Part shown: positions 23,881-36,777 of the stretch, one piece after another
Position numbering within the stretch: position 1 is the first letter of the stretch
How the letters are laid out: the number at the start of each line of letters is the position of its first letter
Origin: Triops longicaudatus
Lineage: Eukaryota; Arthropoda; Branchiopoda; Notostraca; Triopsidae
DNA: 64,000 nucleotides
Assembly (NCBI GenBank): GCA_022885665.1
Contig: JAGQDJ010000042.1
Span: 248,001 to 312,000, forward strand
Direction of reading: 5' to 3'
Position numbers and translations under genes: made by a program
The notes under the pieces: generated by a model
The model's database searches: none
What the model was told of the DNA's origin: nothing
Seen by the model: the letters and a program-made list of their open reading frames with translations, nothing else

Positions 23881-24599
23881 CTTAAACACCATTCTGCTGC
23901 AGCTCTAACTAACAAGTCCGGTGATCTACAAGGAGCTTAAAGTGCTTAGCTTGTATTTGCGGCTCATTTGCTATACTCCAATCGGCGTAATCCGTATAGG
24001 CTTGCATGATGAAAGAAACACACTTAAATTGCCCTTAGCGGTCTTAGACACTGTATTGTTCTGCTCACGACACAAAACATTATTTATGATTACTTGGATA
24101 TCGTAAAATAGTCTTTGATTAATTCGAATTTCTGCCTTTCTACTTCTTTAAGCTTGTTTTTGTACTTACGGACCGTAATATTAGCAGTTACTTGTTTTAT
24201 TTCTGAATAGTTTTGTTCTCAAAATCACTTATTTTCGGAACTTTAGACATTGTATTTCACGCAGATAAAAAAAAATGTTTCCCAATAAAAGCGACTAAAA
24301 AAACATCTGCATGCTAGCTACACGCTATTTCTGAGGATCTTTTCTGATATTTAGATCTCAGAATGCTAAAAATGGAAGAATCTTACTTAAAAGCTTGTAA
24401 GGATGAAGATGCTAAGCTAAATTAGACTAATTCACGGATATGTGAAAACAGATCTTCTCCAAACACGATGTAAAATTCATCTTAGACGTAATCCTGCGCA
24501 TTGCGAAGACACTACCATTGAGATTGTTCCTTTTCTTTTCGCATCCTTTGAATTCAAACGAAAAATTTTAGAGTAACTATAGCACAAATCAATGATATA

Positions 24600-25060
24600 T
24601 AGGGCTACTTAGATTAGGCAGAGCTAACATTGGTTTGTATGTTTAAGTTAAATTAGGTATTCTTAGGTTAGCCAGGCAAAGCTAAGTTGGATTCGGTCAA
24701 GGTAGCTGAGGTTTAGTATGATTAATTTAGATTTAGTTAGTTAAAAAAGTTCCATATCCCAGAAAATTAACTAACTGGATAGTGAGAGTAATGCACAGTA
24801 GGCGAAGTAATCTAGTGCTAGGTATGGCTAGGTTGAGTAAACTTAGGTCAGGTCTCTTAAAATTAGGTTAGGCTAGGAGTTAACGTTAACGTGGTTTTAG
24901 TTGGGTTAGGTCACGTGGAATTTTGTTAATTAAATTAAATAAGTTAGGCTTAGCTTGAGTTTGATAGCTTAAGACACAGGTAGAATGAGGTTAGCTAAGG
25001 TTGACTGACGGTATGTTAGACTTGGTTAGAAACATATGTTAGGTAACATAGCAAACTTGG
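24600..25060 (+). repeat. degenerate TTAGG-type tract (large)
   Basis: About 460 bp in which TTAGG, TTAGGTTAG, TTAGCTAAGG and similar units recur on the plus strand, separated by diverged spacers. TTAGG is the ancestral arthropod telomere repeat, so this looks like an old interstitial tract or a satellite derived from it. Imperfect pentamer phasing shows long decay. Confidence 0.75.
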
Positions 25061-25439
25061 GGCACAAGGAAGCATACAAGTCTCGTTTCTTTAAAATGTC
25101 AAGTGCAAGCTTAATTGAAAAGGAATCCTTTGCGAACAACCTGTCTTTGTTTTTATTTAATTTTTGGCTAACAAATATCCGATTTGTAGGTATTTCAATT
25201 GGCTAATCCGGCCCTCCTTCATCTCACATGTCCAGGCCTCAGATATCTTACATGGCTTTAAATTGTCTGTGAAAGGGAAAGGTTGCCGACCCTTGAATTA
25301 AGTAAATTTAACGTCAGTGACACAGAAGTTTAATTTACTATGTAGCAAATCCGCATTAAGAAACTCCGCCTAAGTGCGCTTTTACCAACACTGACAGTTC
25401 CTAGTCTCTTCGCAGCTCATTTGAGAGCGGCAACGTAAC

Positions 25440-25550
25440 CTCAGTTCTGATCATTGTGACGTCACGTCGGTACGACTCAATGGGACGTCATACTCCAATG
25501 TCTCCATGCCAAGGACGTTGCAGCACTCAGTGCCAGAAAGTGCTGCACCA
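25440..25550. promoter_or_regulatory. CRE palindrome pair and short hairpin
   Basis: A perfect CRE (TGACGTCA, 25457-25464) is followed by GACGTCA at 25484-25490. Downstream, TGCAGCACT (25519-25527) and AGTGCTGCA (25539-25547) form a perfect 9-bp inverted repeat around an 11-base loop. No ORF or transcript is evident. A CREB/ATF-bound element is possible but unproven. Confidence 0.35.
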
Positions 25551-26029
25551 AATTTCCGGCTAAAAACACTAGAAAGAAATTTTAACTTTTGACCGCAAAT
25601 AAAGCCTTACAATATGAATTTTCAATGTTGTCCTGTGCTATGACTTTCAAAAGATCGTTTGCTTCAGTCGTTTCCAACCGCGATAATTTACATACACATT
25701 AAGTTTGACGAGTCGTGAACTAGTTTTGAGTTCACGTATGCCAATAGTAAAAGTGTCAGCTCTTTCATTTATTGTCATACTTAGGAGCACCAGGACATGT
25801 GTGTGATCTAGTAATGTGTCAACGGAAATAATATTCATAAATTCAGGGTATTTCCAAAGATCATGCGTATAATATAGACCGCTCGGCGTAATCATAAATT
25901 TCCCTTTTGGGGCTGACTTTTGGCTACGCTCCATATAAGGTCATATATAAGAGTTAAGTCAAGGAAAAGGTTTTCGGTGTATCCGCGTATGAACATTACG
26001 TGTGTGCACGAGAGGGGGTAAAAGCTTTA

Positions 26030-26480
26030 ATGGACAAGTGCGGTCATCGTCTCCTTGGGGGGTTCACGTGCTAAAATCCGCCCCGTCACTTTGATACACA
26101 TAATATAACCTTTTTCCCCCATATAATGTCGTCATGGTAACCTAGAAAAGAACCTTCAGGGACTTGGGCACCGTAATCTTCCTCACGGGGTGGGAGAAGT
26201 TCCGCACGTGGCTTTTTCCTTCCCTCACCACTTCTTCCACGTCTCCCTCTTTCTTTTGTTTTCTTTGGCAGGTTCCTAGTCAGATCAAGATTTATTGCTG
26301 ATCCACTATAGGTCCCTGTGCATTATGATGCACGAGACATGCTATCTCAAGATTCGTTGTTGAGCTACTGTCAGTTAGGGCGGATTCGCAACCACGCGAA
26401 CGGTGCTTTCCTTCAGCATTCATTGTAGACCGATCCAGCCCGCACTAAGTTGCGGAGCTACAGAACCGCACAGACTCATT
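26030..26480. promoter_or_regulatory. GC-richer, pyrimidine-rich island
   Basis: A block with CACGTG motifs at 26072-26077 and around 26204, and a long pyrimidine-rich tract (26211-26265). No coding signature is seen. A candidate module on composition alone. Confidence 0.2.
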
Positions 26481-26929
26481 TTTGTTTCGTTCTTGATTTT
26501 CATTGTTGAACTGATAAGCTTTCTGTTGTGCCGATTTGCTATCGTTTCTTACTTGCCTGGAATTGAACATTACGCCCAGACGTAGTTTAATGTTGATTTG
26601 TCTGGTTGCACGCAGTGTGCAACATTCGTATCGATTTTACTATCTTTTCGCTCAACTGAAAGTCTTGTAACAAGTAGGGACTAAATCTGACTGACGGTAG
26701 AGTGAGACTTTGATTTCCCGTCTCGTTCTTTGGTGGCCAAATACAGCTGGGACGTTTTTTAAAATTGTTTTGCTGAATTCACCATAATAGGGATTCGAAA
26801 CCTGCTTAAGAACCTAAAATTAGCTGCAAGTCTTGTTTCCTTTGGTAAATGCGGAATAGTTTACGCACATAGAATCAAAACTGTTTCTAAACTTAAGAAA
26901 CAAACAAAGGCATTGGGAATCATCGAGTA

Positions 26930-27185
26930 ACATAATTTGAATTAAACTGACCTACCTTACAAAACTAAACCTAACCTAGCCTTCAACCTAGCACAGCTTC
27001 ATAGAAACAAATAAACGATAAATTACCTGTAGAGTAACTCCATGTCCTGAACTAACTTTGTCTAATTTAGCCTATCCTAGCTTTGCCTAGCTTATAACCT
27101 AACCTAGGTTAAACTAACCCTAATGTAACATTCAACCTTACTTAACCTATAACCTAACCTAAGGAAGTTTAATCCAGATAACCTA
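26930..27185 (-). repeat. degenerate CCTAA-type tract
   Basis: Plus-strand units such as CCTAACCTAGCC and TAACCTAACCTA recur over 250 bp, i.e. TTAGG units on the minus strand. Orientation is opposite to the tract at 24600-25060, and the pair brackets 1.9 kb. Confidence 0.75.
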
Positions 27186-28560
27186 ATATGATAACGGAAG
27201 CACATTAAAGAAAAAGGTTGCAATATACCACGGATTTAAGTCGAAAGCTTGAAACATGGGCTACCGAGCGTGGAGTAAACATGGATTACTTCCCTGCCGT
27301 ATGCATACATGATATATGCGACAAAAGTGGTGTTATACAATATCAAGCTTCCGTATGAGTGTTAATGTAATCCGAGTTCGATCGTGTACCCATTTTGAGT
27401 TTTAGAAAGCCTTCAACCCTTTGATTTCACGATGCGTAATTAATTTTGGCAGAAATGCGAAAACTGTGCTTCTGTCTTAAAACAATAAATGTTGTGTGTT
27501 TAGGAGTAAGCAATGTGCCTATACATAATGTCTTAAGTAGCTTATGTTTTATCCAGTAACTTACTTATTTATTATTTTCTCGTAGAAGCCCATATTTGAA
27601 CCGCGGTTTTATAGAGCCAAATTTTGTTTAAGTTTTAGAAAAATTCCAGTACTCATGATTTTCGATCACTTGAAGTTGTGTGGATGTGAGCTAAGCAAAT
27701 AATGTAACCGAGTTACGAAGATTTTTCATCTTTTGGTTTCAAACACCGTTTGATCGATAAACAGAAATGATTGCTCAAATGTACACCTTTTCGTTAAGTG
27801 TATTTGCTTCATACACATATAAAATATTACTTCGTATACATAAAAAATTACTTTTGCTGCGTATACGTTACCTGTCGAATTTAATGAATGCGCTAGGAGC
27901 CAAGGTAAATGTAACTATTTAAGTCCTGCGATGGCATATAACTTTACGTTCTTCTTTAGAAGTTGTCATGGCTTTTGCACAAATGTAAATAATTTCTTTT
28001 CCGCTACCTAGCTTAAAAGCAGTGAGTTTATTTATTGTACCGTAATTATCTCCAAGACAGAAAGTGAATGTGAAGAAAATTTGTAATGTAGCTGAAAGAA
28101 GCTTTCAGATTCCAAAATCAAAACTCGTAAGAAAAACGTATTTGTTTCTTTCACAAGGGTCGTATTGAGGTAGGATAGGAGGTTTGACCCTGTCCTCCAT
28201 TTTTTTTCTGCAAAAGTGAAGTAGATCAAAACTGAAATGAGTATACCTGATTATTTTGTGCTCACTTTGTCCATAAATGCCGAACTTACTGCAATGGACA
28301 CATATTAAGTCGCATACTCAGACTTGTGTAAGAGAAAACCGTCATCGGATTTCCGTAAATTGTAAGAACAGCTTCAGCAAAGCTCGTCTTGTGTTACTCA
28401 TGAGTTTAATCAAGATTTTTAGATGATGGTCTCTCCCTTTTCCCTTCGTACTAGTACTTTGTATTCATGAAGAGCACGTCTTCCAACTTGCAGTTTGTTC
28501 TTTAATTGGACACCCGAAACCTATTGTAGTAATGGCGCGGAGGAAGTTCTGTTCCTTCCC
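27186..28560. other. AT-rich non-coding stretch
   Basis: Nothing recognised beyond chance ORFs of under 70 codons. Confidence 0.6.
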
Positions 28561-29070
28561 TTCTGAACGTTCAAGTTCCTAAGACTTCGAAACGATCGAG
28601 TAGAACACAAGGGAATGGGTTTCAAGTATACCAGACCGTACTTTTCGGTCCTCTTGGAAAGTACTTTGGCGCATTCTCCGAAGTCGAGAGCACCAGAGAG
28701 TGTAGACCGTTTGGATTAAAACGAATTCTCAGCGAGTTTGTCACATACAACGAGCAAGGTGGGGTGGTAAAAGCGCACATGTGTTAATATATACATGATT
28801 TCATGGGAAGCTCTATAAAAGTTAAGAGGGTGGGAGAGCAGAAGGAGGGTGAAACAACGTGGAGGACTCATGCATACACCATTTTACCTCCCCACATGAT
28901 TTTTTGGCTCCTTTTACTTATCGTGCAATTGCGAAAGGGGAGAGAGATAGGAAGCAAAAAGAGGGTCAGTAAGCCAGATGCTAGATTGCGAGGCAGCCAA
29001 AAGTTGCCGAGATTCTTTTCCGGTAACAAGAAAGTGATGTGCACGCCGAGGATCAATAAATCGCTCCCCT
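28560..29070. promoter_or_regulatory. GC-richer island
   Basis: Composition is higher than the flanks. Overlapping frames on both strands (136 codons on plus at 28803-29213, 62 on minus) have no recognisable domain. Possible regulatory block; evidence is compositional only. Confidence 0.2.
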
Positions 29071-29734
29071 TGCTAAAGAATGTCAGGAATTTTTCATCAC
29101 GTGCATATCACTTCCGTAACTTAAGAATTTTTCTCATTTACCTTTCTCTTCCTCTTTGGCACTTTGCCTGTGCTATTTCCCCTATTTTCCCATGTGTGAA
29201 ACATACTTTATGAGACTTTATTACATTTCTTTGATATTAAATGTCTTGTGGCCACTTTTTTTCGATTTTCATTTTGAAAAACTTTATGATATGACGACCT
29301 TTAATTACGTTCATAATAATTTGTGTTAATTTGTGTTCAGGGAAAATCACTTTCCGAATTTACGCTATTTTTCAAAGAAGTATTGCATTTGCATTTATGC
29401 CATATTTGCCTCTTACAGACCTCTTACACATGTTTTATTAATTTTCTTTTCTGATTTTTGCCTATTTGGATCACTTCTGTGTACACACATTCGAAACATC
29501 ACCGATTGTGTTAGCGATAGTAAATCACGACATCTAATGATTCGCAAATATCGGATAAAGAAAATTTACGGAAAAGCCTGAAACGCACTTACTGCCGAAC
29601 TCGGTAAAACAATATGATAAGAAGAAATATGCCGTACTTAAACAAAGTACAAACGCAAAAAACAGATCTACCAATGTTCAGTTGGCCATTGTTCGGTTAT
29701 AATCCGTTACCCGTTTAATTTCCATCCTGTAGCT

Positions 29735-29830
29735 AACTAACCTAACCTGACTAAGCCTAACATAACTTCAAAGAAGTAAAGCTAACTAAATTAACTCAGG
29801 CTAGCTTAACCTACCCTACCCTAGTTTAAA
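29735..29830 (-). repeat. degenerate CCTAA-type tract (short)
   Basis: About 95 bp of CTAACCTAACCTGACTAAGC-like units on the plus strand. Same family as the larger tracts. Confidence 0.6.
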
Positions 29831-30419
29831 TTATTTTTCACGTGATGCCTCGTACAAAGAACTTCTTTTTAATTGAAACCTTTTGTTCACGAACGTACAC
29901 GTTCACCAAAATTGTTGTTTTTACGACAAACTCCATCGGGTTTCATTGTACGGTAAGCTTTTTGAAAAGCGCGTTGGTTGATCACTTTATTTGCTTAAAA
30001 CAAAGTTCGCTGTATGTGGCACCAATCTATTTTAATCCAGGTGAGAAAGTCAGAAGAAAGGCTAGTAAGTTACGCTAAGCCTAGTTTAGGTAAAAGTAGT
30101 CCACGTTTATTCCGTTTGAAACGAAAACAATTGTGAGGAAAGGGTACTTCCTTCCCCACGCAGTCTGACATTTCAAGCAATTCCACTTCATTCCGTCGAG
30201 GATTTTTTGTAATCTGGGGATGTCACTTGTTTGGCTTTGCATGATGTGTGGCCTAGAATTGATTAAATGAACGATATTGTTTGTGTTCGCATGCAAGGGT
30301 GGTAGAGTAAGGGTGGCTTTGCGTGGGCCAAACCCTGTGGTTGTGAAATGGGTATTTTTAGCTGTCATTCATGCGGCCAGCTTTTGGAAAGTCAGGAAGT
30401 CGATCTAACATTTACCTGT

Positions 30420-30870
30420 TAGTTATCCCACGCCCTCTTGTTTCTTTACCTATTTTTTTCCCCTGGCCATTTTCGTCTACATGTGATGAACCATGAGGAA
30501 TGCGCATTCAAACGGCCTGAATCTTTTCCGTCAATGCACGGCATCTGCTGTCTATCGTCTTTTACTCTCTTGTGTGTGTATGTATGTGTGTATGTGTGTG
30601 TGCTGCTTCTGGTAGCTGTGCACCTCGTCCAGCACCTTCAGCATCGCCAGCAAGCGTCTTTTAAGCCACCGGAAGTGATCCGCGTACTGTATAAGCCTTG
30701 GAAGAAAACAGAGCCTTGCCAGCTGACATAGCATCCGCACTTTTTATACAAAAGAGAAGGAAAAAGGGGGCTTTTCCTTGGCCCTGGCCCCCAAGACGGT
30801 GTGCTGCATGTGTATGTGTGCACCGGATCATAAGGCCTCCCAAAAGTTGTTCTGTGTAATTAATACCCAA
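30420..30870. promoter_or_regulatory. GC-rich island with (TG)n core
   Basis: A 450-bp block with an alternating TG/TATG tract at 30571-30602 and a second short one near 30810-30820. Open frames exist on both strands at the same positions, which suggests composition rather than coding. Candidate cis-regulatory module. Confidence 0.3.
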
Positions 30871-30999
30871 GGAGAAATGATTGACCTAGTATAACGGTAA
30901 CTGCGCTTAGGGTGTGTGAGTTTAATCAGCCATCCGTCTTGTTCGTCTACACTCATTGGGTTCACTTTGACCAAGAATGAAATTGTAAGGCGAGTGTAG

Positions 31000-33900
31000 A
31001 CAGAACGCCTTAAGATGCACTGGCAAGGCTGTTATTAAGGAAAGGGAGGAAGCGTGACGGATGGATTGGATACTAGGATCCTCAGTCCTCGAGAAGAGCC
31101 GTACACAATGGTTGATACTGATGCTATGAAGAGATCAGCAGAATACAGCGGAAGAACGGCAGGAAAGGCAAAGATTGTGTGTACATAGTACATGTATGTA
31201 TACTCCATGGCGAATATGGGTGAAATGAAGGGGGTTGGGGTGGAGAAGGCTATACAACACACTGTAGTGATGACATAGGCTGGATGCATTAGCATTCATA
31301 ACATGTCATGCTTTCGCATGGAATGATTCACATTTGCATATTGGCCAAGAGGGAGTTGTGTGTGCCCTGATGTTATACCTTTTAGATCTCAAGTGTGTTC
31401 TATACTTTCTTTTTTTCTTTCCTGGGGTAGAGGGGGAGAGGAGGAAGACTTAAGCCTTAGAAACAAAGTGGAAGAGCCGCAATACGTTTGCGGTACCGCA
31501 CATGGTCGTGTTGATGAATGTGTTACCGATTGACTAGACTCCGCTCTCATCCATAAATGCTCAAATATGGCTGGGGCCTTAACGTAAACAGACACCTTTC
31601 GCCCGTTCGTGTTTTATCCAGCATAAGCCTTGTACTCACAGGTGTTCTAGCTTTAAACTCTCTTTGTGTTCCACTTATAACAATGACATTGATAATTTAT
31701 ATTTATAATATCACCTCTAAGAAGTTACTTCAAATAAATCCGTACGTGATGAAATGATTTGGGTCTATAAAAATCACCAATGAAACAAACAATGGGCAAT
31801 TATATTATTTATGCTCTATAGCAGGTATATAAAATGATAGACGAGTGAGTACATCAAAACTGATAATCTTGAGAACAAATACAAATTAAGTTGTGATTTT
31901 ACGGCTAATCTAACGTGAATGCCGCGTTACCCAGACTCCAGCTAGGCTAACACGCGTACCCTATCAGTACGTAAAATAAGCGCTTGAAAATGGAGCTTTC
32001 ACTGTCAATGAACTTCTTAGTTGATCCGCCGTAAAATACGACGTATGTGTTTCACGAGCAAATGTTCCAAAAAGCCTTTTGATGAAAAACGAAATGCCAT
32101 CTCTAGATGGAAATATACCTCTGACAATTTTGCCTCCGAGACGTTTCACAGAAAACAACTCCACTTTTTTCAAGTTTTGCTGGAGTTTAGAGTTAATTCA
32201 ATATTTTGAGCCTCTTTACCTCTGGTTTCCTTGTTTTCTTCCATTCTGGTTGAACAATTATAAATTGTAAGATTAACCTATTTAACCGCAATTGTCAAAA
32301 CTAACACCAATTAAACTTACACATCGAACGTCGAAGCCCTTCATCGCTTAACTTTCGCTCAGCAATGACAAATTTTCGTTGTTGACCTAAACTGGGGCAG
32401 CACTTGGTATGTTTGAAAGCTTCAACGGCTAAAGCTCGTAACTCAAACACGCGAAAAAAATGTCCCCAATTTATGGTAGAAAAAGTCCATCCTGGGTCCC
32501 GCAATTTTTTAGATTTAATTTTCGACCAATAAATGGTGAAACTTCTTTACAAAAAGGCACTAAAAACTAGTATTATGAAAAACAGTTTCGCCATTTTATT
32601 AGAAAACTTGCAACATTTTAAGAGAAAGTTCACTATTTAATGGGAGAAAACCAACCCCAAAATCGCGGGACCCAGTATATTATTCACCATTAATTGGGGA
32701 CAATTCTTTTACAATGTAAAATTCTTATTTACGCTAGATATCTTGCTCAGAATACAACCGTGGTTTTCTCATTCTCGCTCAAATTTCTCAAACCACAAAG
32801 TGAAATTAACCCCCGAACTTTGGCAACTGAGTCGGTAACGTAACTCAATATTGTTTTATGCGTGGGTGAAAGCTATCCGTTTAGTGTGAACGGAATATGC
32901 TGTGGCTGCAGAAAGCATGACGTGAAATTTACACCGTATTTCAACACGTAAAGCAAAGGCTTGAAACGGCAGCAGAGAAAGACTTTCAGACTCAATAGTG
33001 TTTATCCTTCCGCAGAAGTTACAAGGGAAGATAAGATCACGGGATCTAACTAGCTGACTCGGTTCGACTACGCCTGTCCGCTGTACTGGCCAACTATACC
33101 CCTCCAGGGAAGTCACCTCGCGTAAACGTCTCCAGCCAACGTCAAAGAAAGGTTTCCATGGCAACAACGATCGAGGAAACCTGGGTGCTTTTACATTAAA
33201 ACTGCCACTGGTGGCTAAAAGTCTTCTTCCGCGACTTTTGTAACGGTTCATATTCGAAGAAGAAAAAAAAACTGACAATGAATAAAGCAGAACAAAAGCT
33301 GCAAAAATCCAATGCTCGACAGCTCTTGGCTCTCCAAACATGCAAGAAATCCCCTTGTACAAGATCAGGTTACTGGGAACAGGTGCGGCACTCTCTAATC
33401 ACGTTACGAAATGAAGAAAGGCAAAGGGGGGAGTTGACTAGTCCCAATACTCATCTTGGGTGACCGAATAAAAGAGGGTGCCAATAGACTGGTGTGCCCT
33501 CGGACTGGATCAAAAGCTCTCAGAGGACTCGGCCAGGGTGCACCATAAGGAAAATAGCATGCAACTCATCAGCGTCGACATGTGTCGACTCATATGCCTA
33601 CGGATTACCGACCCAAATGCTCCGTAATAAAATTCATAACCGTAAAATCCCCAAGGAAATCAATGACCTCTTCATTCTTCTCCTCTTTATGCAAATTTCA
33701 TTCTGAAATTTCATTCAACACCTTGTAGTTCACTTTCCTTTAGAAAATACAATAGGGCATAGCCGACAGTCAATCAAAAGCATTTGAACAATTATCAATG
33801 CAGTTCCTTACCAAGAAAATATATCTGATATAAAGAATCCTCTCTAAGCTCATTTTATGACGTGCTACAGCACAGAACCCGGACGCATATAGCCAAAAGT

Positions 33901-34650
33901 CAACTTGTCCTGGACAGGATTGGGAAATTCTAGTAGAAAAAATCCTTGCAGCGTTGCAAACTGCGAGTAAATAGAAAAATAATAGAGCGGACCGTTGACT
34001 CTCAGCTGATCTTTTTCATTGTCTCCACTTGATCAGTGAATTGCTATTGTTGCTTTCAAATGGTCTTAAATATAATAATGTTTTTTTTAAAATAAATATT
34101 AGGTACTAGTTAGCAGACAAAAAGGGTTTGGAGTTAAATGAGGACGAAATGACACGCCTATATTTGGCAGTTGTGTGAATAAAGATTAAGTTTTTGCTGC
34201 AGACAACAATTTCTTTGGTAAGTGCATATAAATTGTAGAAGATACCAAAACAAACGAAAAATTAATAGAGATAATCTAGTAATAGATTAAGCGGAAATCG
34301 TGGAGTTTCAAAAGTGGGCAACCTGGATGTTTTTTGGTTGTCTACTTTATTTATACTCGTGGCTTGCACAAGTATTTCTTAAATTACTATCTTACTTTTT
34401 GTGCACTATTTTTCTGCTTTAACATAAGGTAGCTTACATTTTTCGAATCTAAAAACTAGTTCTATCGTAAATACAATACAATACTGTATTGTTCTAGCTT
34501 TTTTGTATTCGTGTATTGCGTTCTTCATATGATTACAGCAGTATATTACAGTTGCAATTTTATCGAAGCAAAAGAAATAGTACACGTTCATTGCTAATGG
34601 CTGTTGTATGAACAATGGCGAGATTGCTTTCTACAAGAGGTGAAAGCATT
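31000..34650. other. gene-free stretch
   Basis: No conserved protein, RNA gene or clear transposon was recognised. The longest ORF (168 codons, minus, 32856-33362) has no recognisable domain and uneven composition. Confidence 0.5.
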
Positions 34651-34660
34651 TTTTTTAAAA

Positions 34661-34714
34661 TATGGTGAAAATGGTCTATGGTGAAAATGGTGACAATGGT
34701 CTATGGTGAAATCA
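34661..34714. repeat. small minisatellite (ATGGTGAAAATGGTCT)n
   Basis: Units reading TATGGTGAAAATGGTC occur at 34661 and, with a 9-bp insertion, at 34677; a partial third starts at 34702. The tract lies between direct copies of GGTGAAA.CATTTTTTTT (34639-34656 and 34704-34721), consistent with replication slippage. Confidence 0.7.
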
Positions 34715-34795
34715 TTTTTTTTATGTCATCGCTTTCTCCATAGATCTCAACCAAAATTGACCTGTCCTTTGGCCAGGGCTGTTTGGCTTTTGGCT

Positions 34796-35627
34796 AGCTG
34801 CAACCCCGATATAACGGACTAGCTTTTACGGAGCTTTTTCAGAAAATCAATAATGATTGATAAAGAAAAGCTTCACAAAAAATATATTTTGTATTTTAAG
34901 ACGAAGAACGTGACGTTTTTGACGTATCATCATCTTGGACGTAATGTTATCGCAGAAAATATAAAAATTTACAGGGAACAGAAATTTAAGTTTGTAAAAT
35001 AAAATAGGAACAGGAACTAGTGAATAGGAAAAAACAGCCGATAAGAAAGTTTCAAAAGTCGTTCAGACTGAATTAACAAATCTTAGAAGTAAGAGACCAC
35101 ATATATGGAACCGAGTATGAGAAGTCTGACTTTAATAATTTTATTATGCAATTTACCCTAGATATAAACAGTCATGTAACACAAAAACCGCACATAAATG
35201 ATAGCTGTCCGTCGTAAGACATTCTTTTTCACGTTACTGTTCTTGACCCGCAAATGGTATTCTGCATAAAAAGAAAACAGGAAGAAAGAACTTAACTATA
35301 TGTAAGAGATAACTCTCGTAAGATAGTTTTTAACGCAAATGATCCTGATTATACGAATTTCCTCATGGGGAAGCAAAATTCACTTTAAGAAGAAGGCTCT
35401 AGTAAAACGAGAAATTTTTCACGGATGTGATTCCGGATTTGAGAAATTCTGTTGTAAGTGTATCATACCCTTGTATCTCGTATAATAAACCATGGCATTA
35501 CGAGTTGTCGCTTATTAAGGATGAATGGAAGGTGCCAGCTTATGTAAACGTGTAAAAATAGCTCTGGTTATAAAATTTGCTCTATGCGGGATTTATGTTC
35601 CGAAAGCTTCATTATGGAGCTTCACTG
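34796..35627. mobile_element. larger pogo-like non-autonomous element
   Basis: The left end contains CAACCCCGATATAACGGACT. The right end, read inward, is CAGTGAAGCTCCATAATGAA and is followed by TA. Both fit the family pattern CAGTgAA.CtCgaTATAACG. The 830-bp interior is AT-rich and has no transposase ORF. The left terminus is eroded, so the start is approximate. Confidence 0.5.
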
Positions 35628-36561
35628 TATAAGGAATCTTACCACATTTAGCGGGTTGTTATGAAACGAAAATTAATTTCGACCGATTCGTTTGTAAAAA
35701 CCTGACAAACGAGTCACCTTATGGCTTAACGGTCACTTGCCACGCAAATGGGAGCACTAACTCTGCCTAAGGATAAGAGTAGTGCAAGTTACGAGTCTTT
35801 ACGTTCGGTTATAAAAGAGTTCCATGTCATATGACACGCAAAAGCCAAGCCTCCGCTAAACAGAAACCTTTCACACTAATGACTCCCGTTACACAAAGCA
35901 AAACAGGGAAACAACGCAACCTGTCCAGGGTACATCTAGTCTTCCAACAATGAATTATGTCACCTTCGTATTACTAGTCGTAATACGACAAGTACGAGTA
36001 TGTGTTTGTCCAGTCCGATGAACATTTACTTTGTCGGCATAGGATAACATCCAATCAACATAAAGCTTTCCATGCTATTGCCTTTTTTGCTCCATTTTTA
36101 TCCTCGGGTGTTATACAACCGTACTAAAGTAAAATACACGGTCACCCCTCAATGTTTGCAATCAAGTTATCCCCCCTCGTCGTCTTTTCTCTTCCTATCT
36201 TCTTCTTTCCTTGCCTGATCTCAACCCTCCTGGCCCTACTTTTTTTCACCACCACCCCTGCTTAATTCTGCCATATAGCTTCTCAGTCCAAGGGAGAGTG
36301 AGAGATCAGGACTCATCCATCTTACTAATGAAATGCATGGTAGTGGGATTGCGGGAGTAATTCCCCAATAGCTTTGACATCTTGGATCCGGATCAAAAGC
36401 TATAAAAATGGCCCGAAGAAGGGGGAGATAAAGAAATGATAAGCTATAGGGAAAAGAGAAAAAAGAGTAGGTTACTTTTGAAGCGCACATTGCGACGCAA
36501 TACTCCGTCTTAACCACTCCCCTTTCAAGAAAAGATGGCCGACTGGCAATGTAGGGCACGC

Positions 36562-36777
36562 CTATAGCGATTCGGTTGCTACAGTAACTTCCGAAGAATC
36601 GATATACTGGGCGGAAACCACCCGCGCAGGAATACTGACAGATTCCTTAACACTGCTGAATACGGGCAAGGCAGCGGAAATTTCATTCTTGAATTTAATG
36701 ATAGCCAATGCAGTGAATAATGTTACAAAGAAAAAGTAATTTAAAATATTTGAACGTTTTGTTTCTTCTTGGCGCAT
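36562..36777 (-). CDS. hypothetical 71-aa ORF with one hydrophobic segment
   Basis: An ATG-started frame with a charged N-terminus (MRQEETKRSN), a hydrophobic segment (YFFFVTLFTALAII) and a hydrophilic tail ending VTVATESL. A possible splice acceptor (TCTCTGAAAG) sits directly before the ATG. I do not recognise a family and no promoter is evident. It is equally likely to be a chance frame. Confidence 0.2.
   Translation of the reverse strand: MRQEETKRSNILNYFFFVTLFTALAIIKFKNEISAALPVFSSVKESVSIPARVVSAQYIDSSEVTVATESL

Noticed and set aside
26785..26805. B-box-like GGTTTCGAATCCC on the minus strand
   Set aside because: It has an extra base relative to the consensus, and no A box or cloverleaf could be built around it.
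28164..28185. TGAGGTAGGATAGGAGG, similar to the start of let-7
   Set aside because: Differs from mature let-7 after eight bases and no hairpin partner is apparent nearby.
30881..30935. tRNA-like A box (TAGTATAACGGTAAC), possible tRNA or SINE head
   Set aside because: No B box (GGTTCGANNCC) at a suitable distance and no foldable acceptor stem; probably chance.
32856..33362. A 168-codon minus-strand ORF
   Set aside because: No domain, motif or splice context; treated as a chance frame in mixed-composition DNA.
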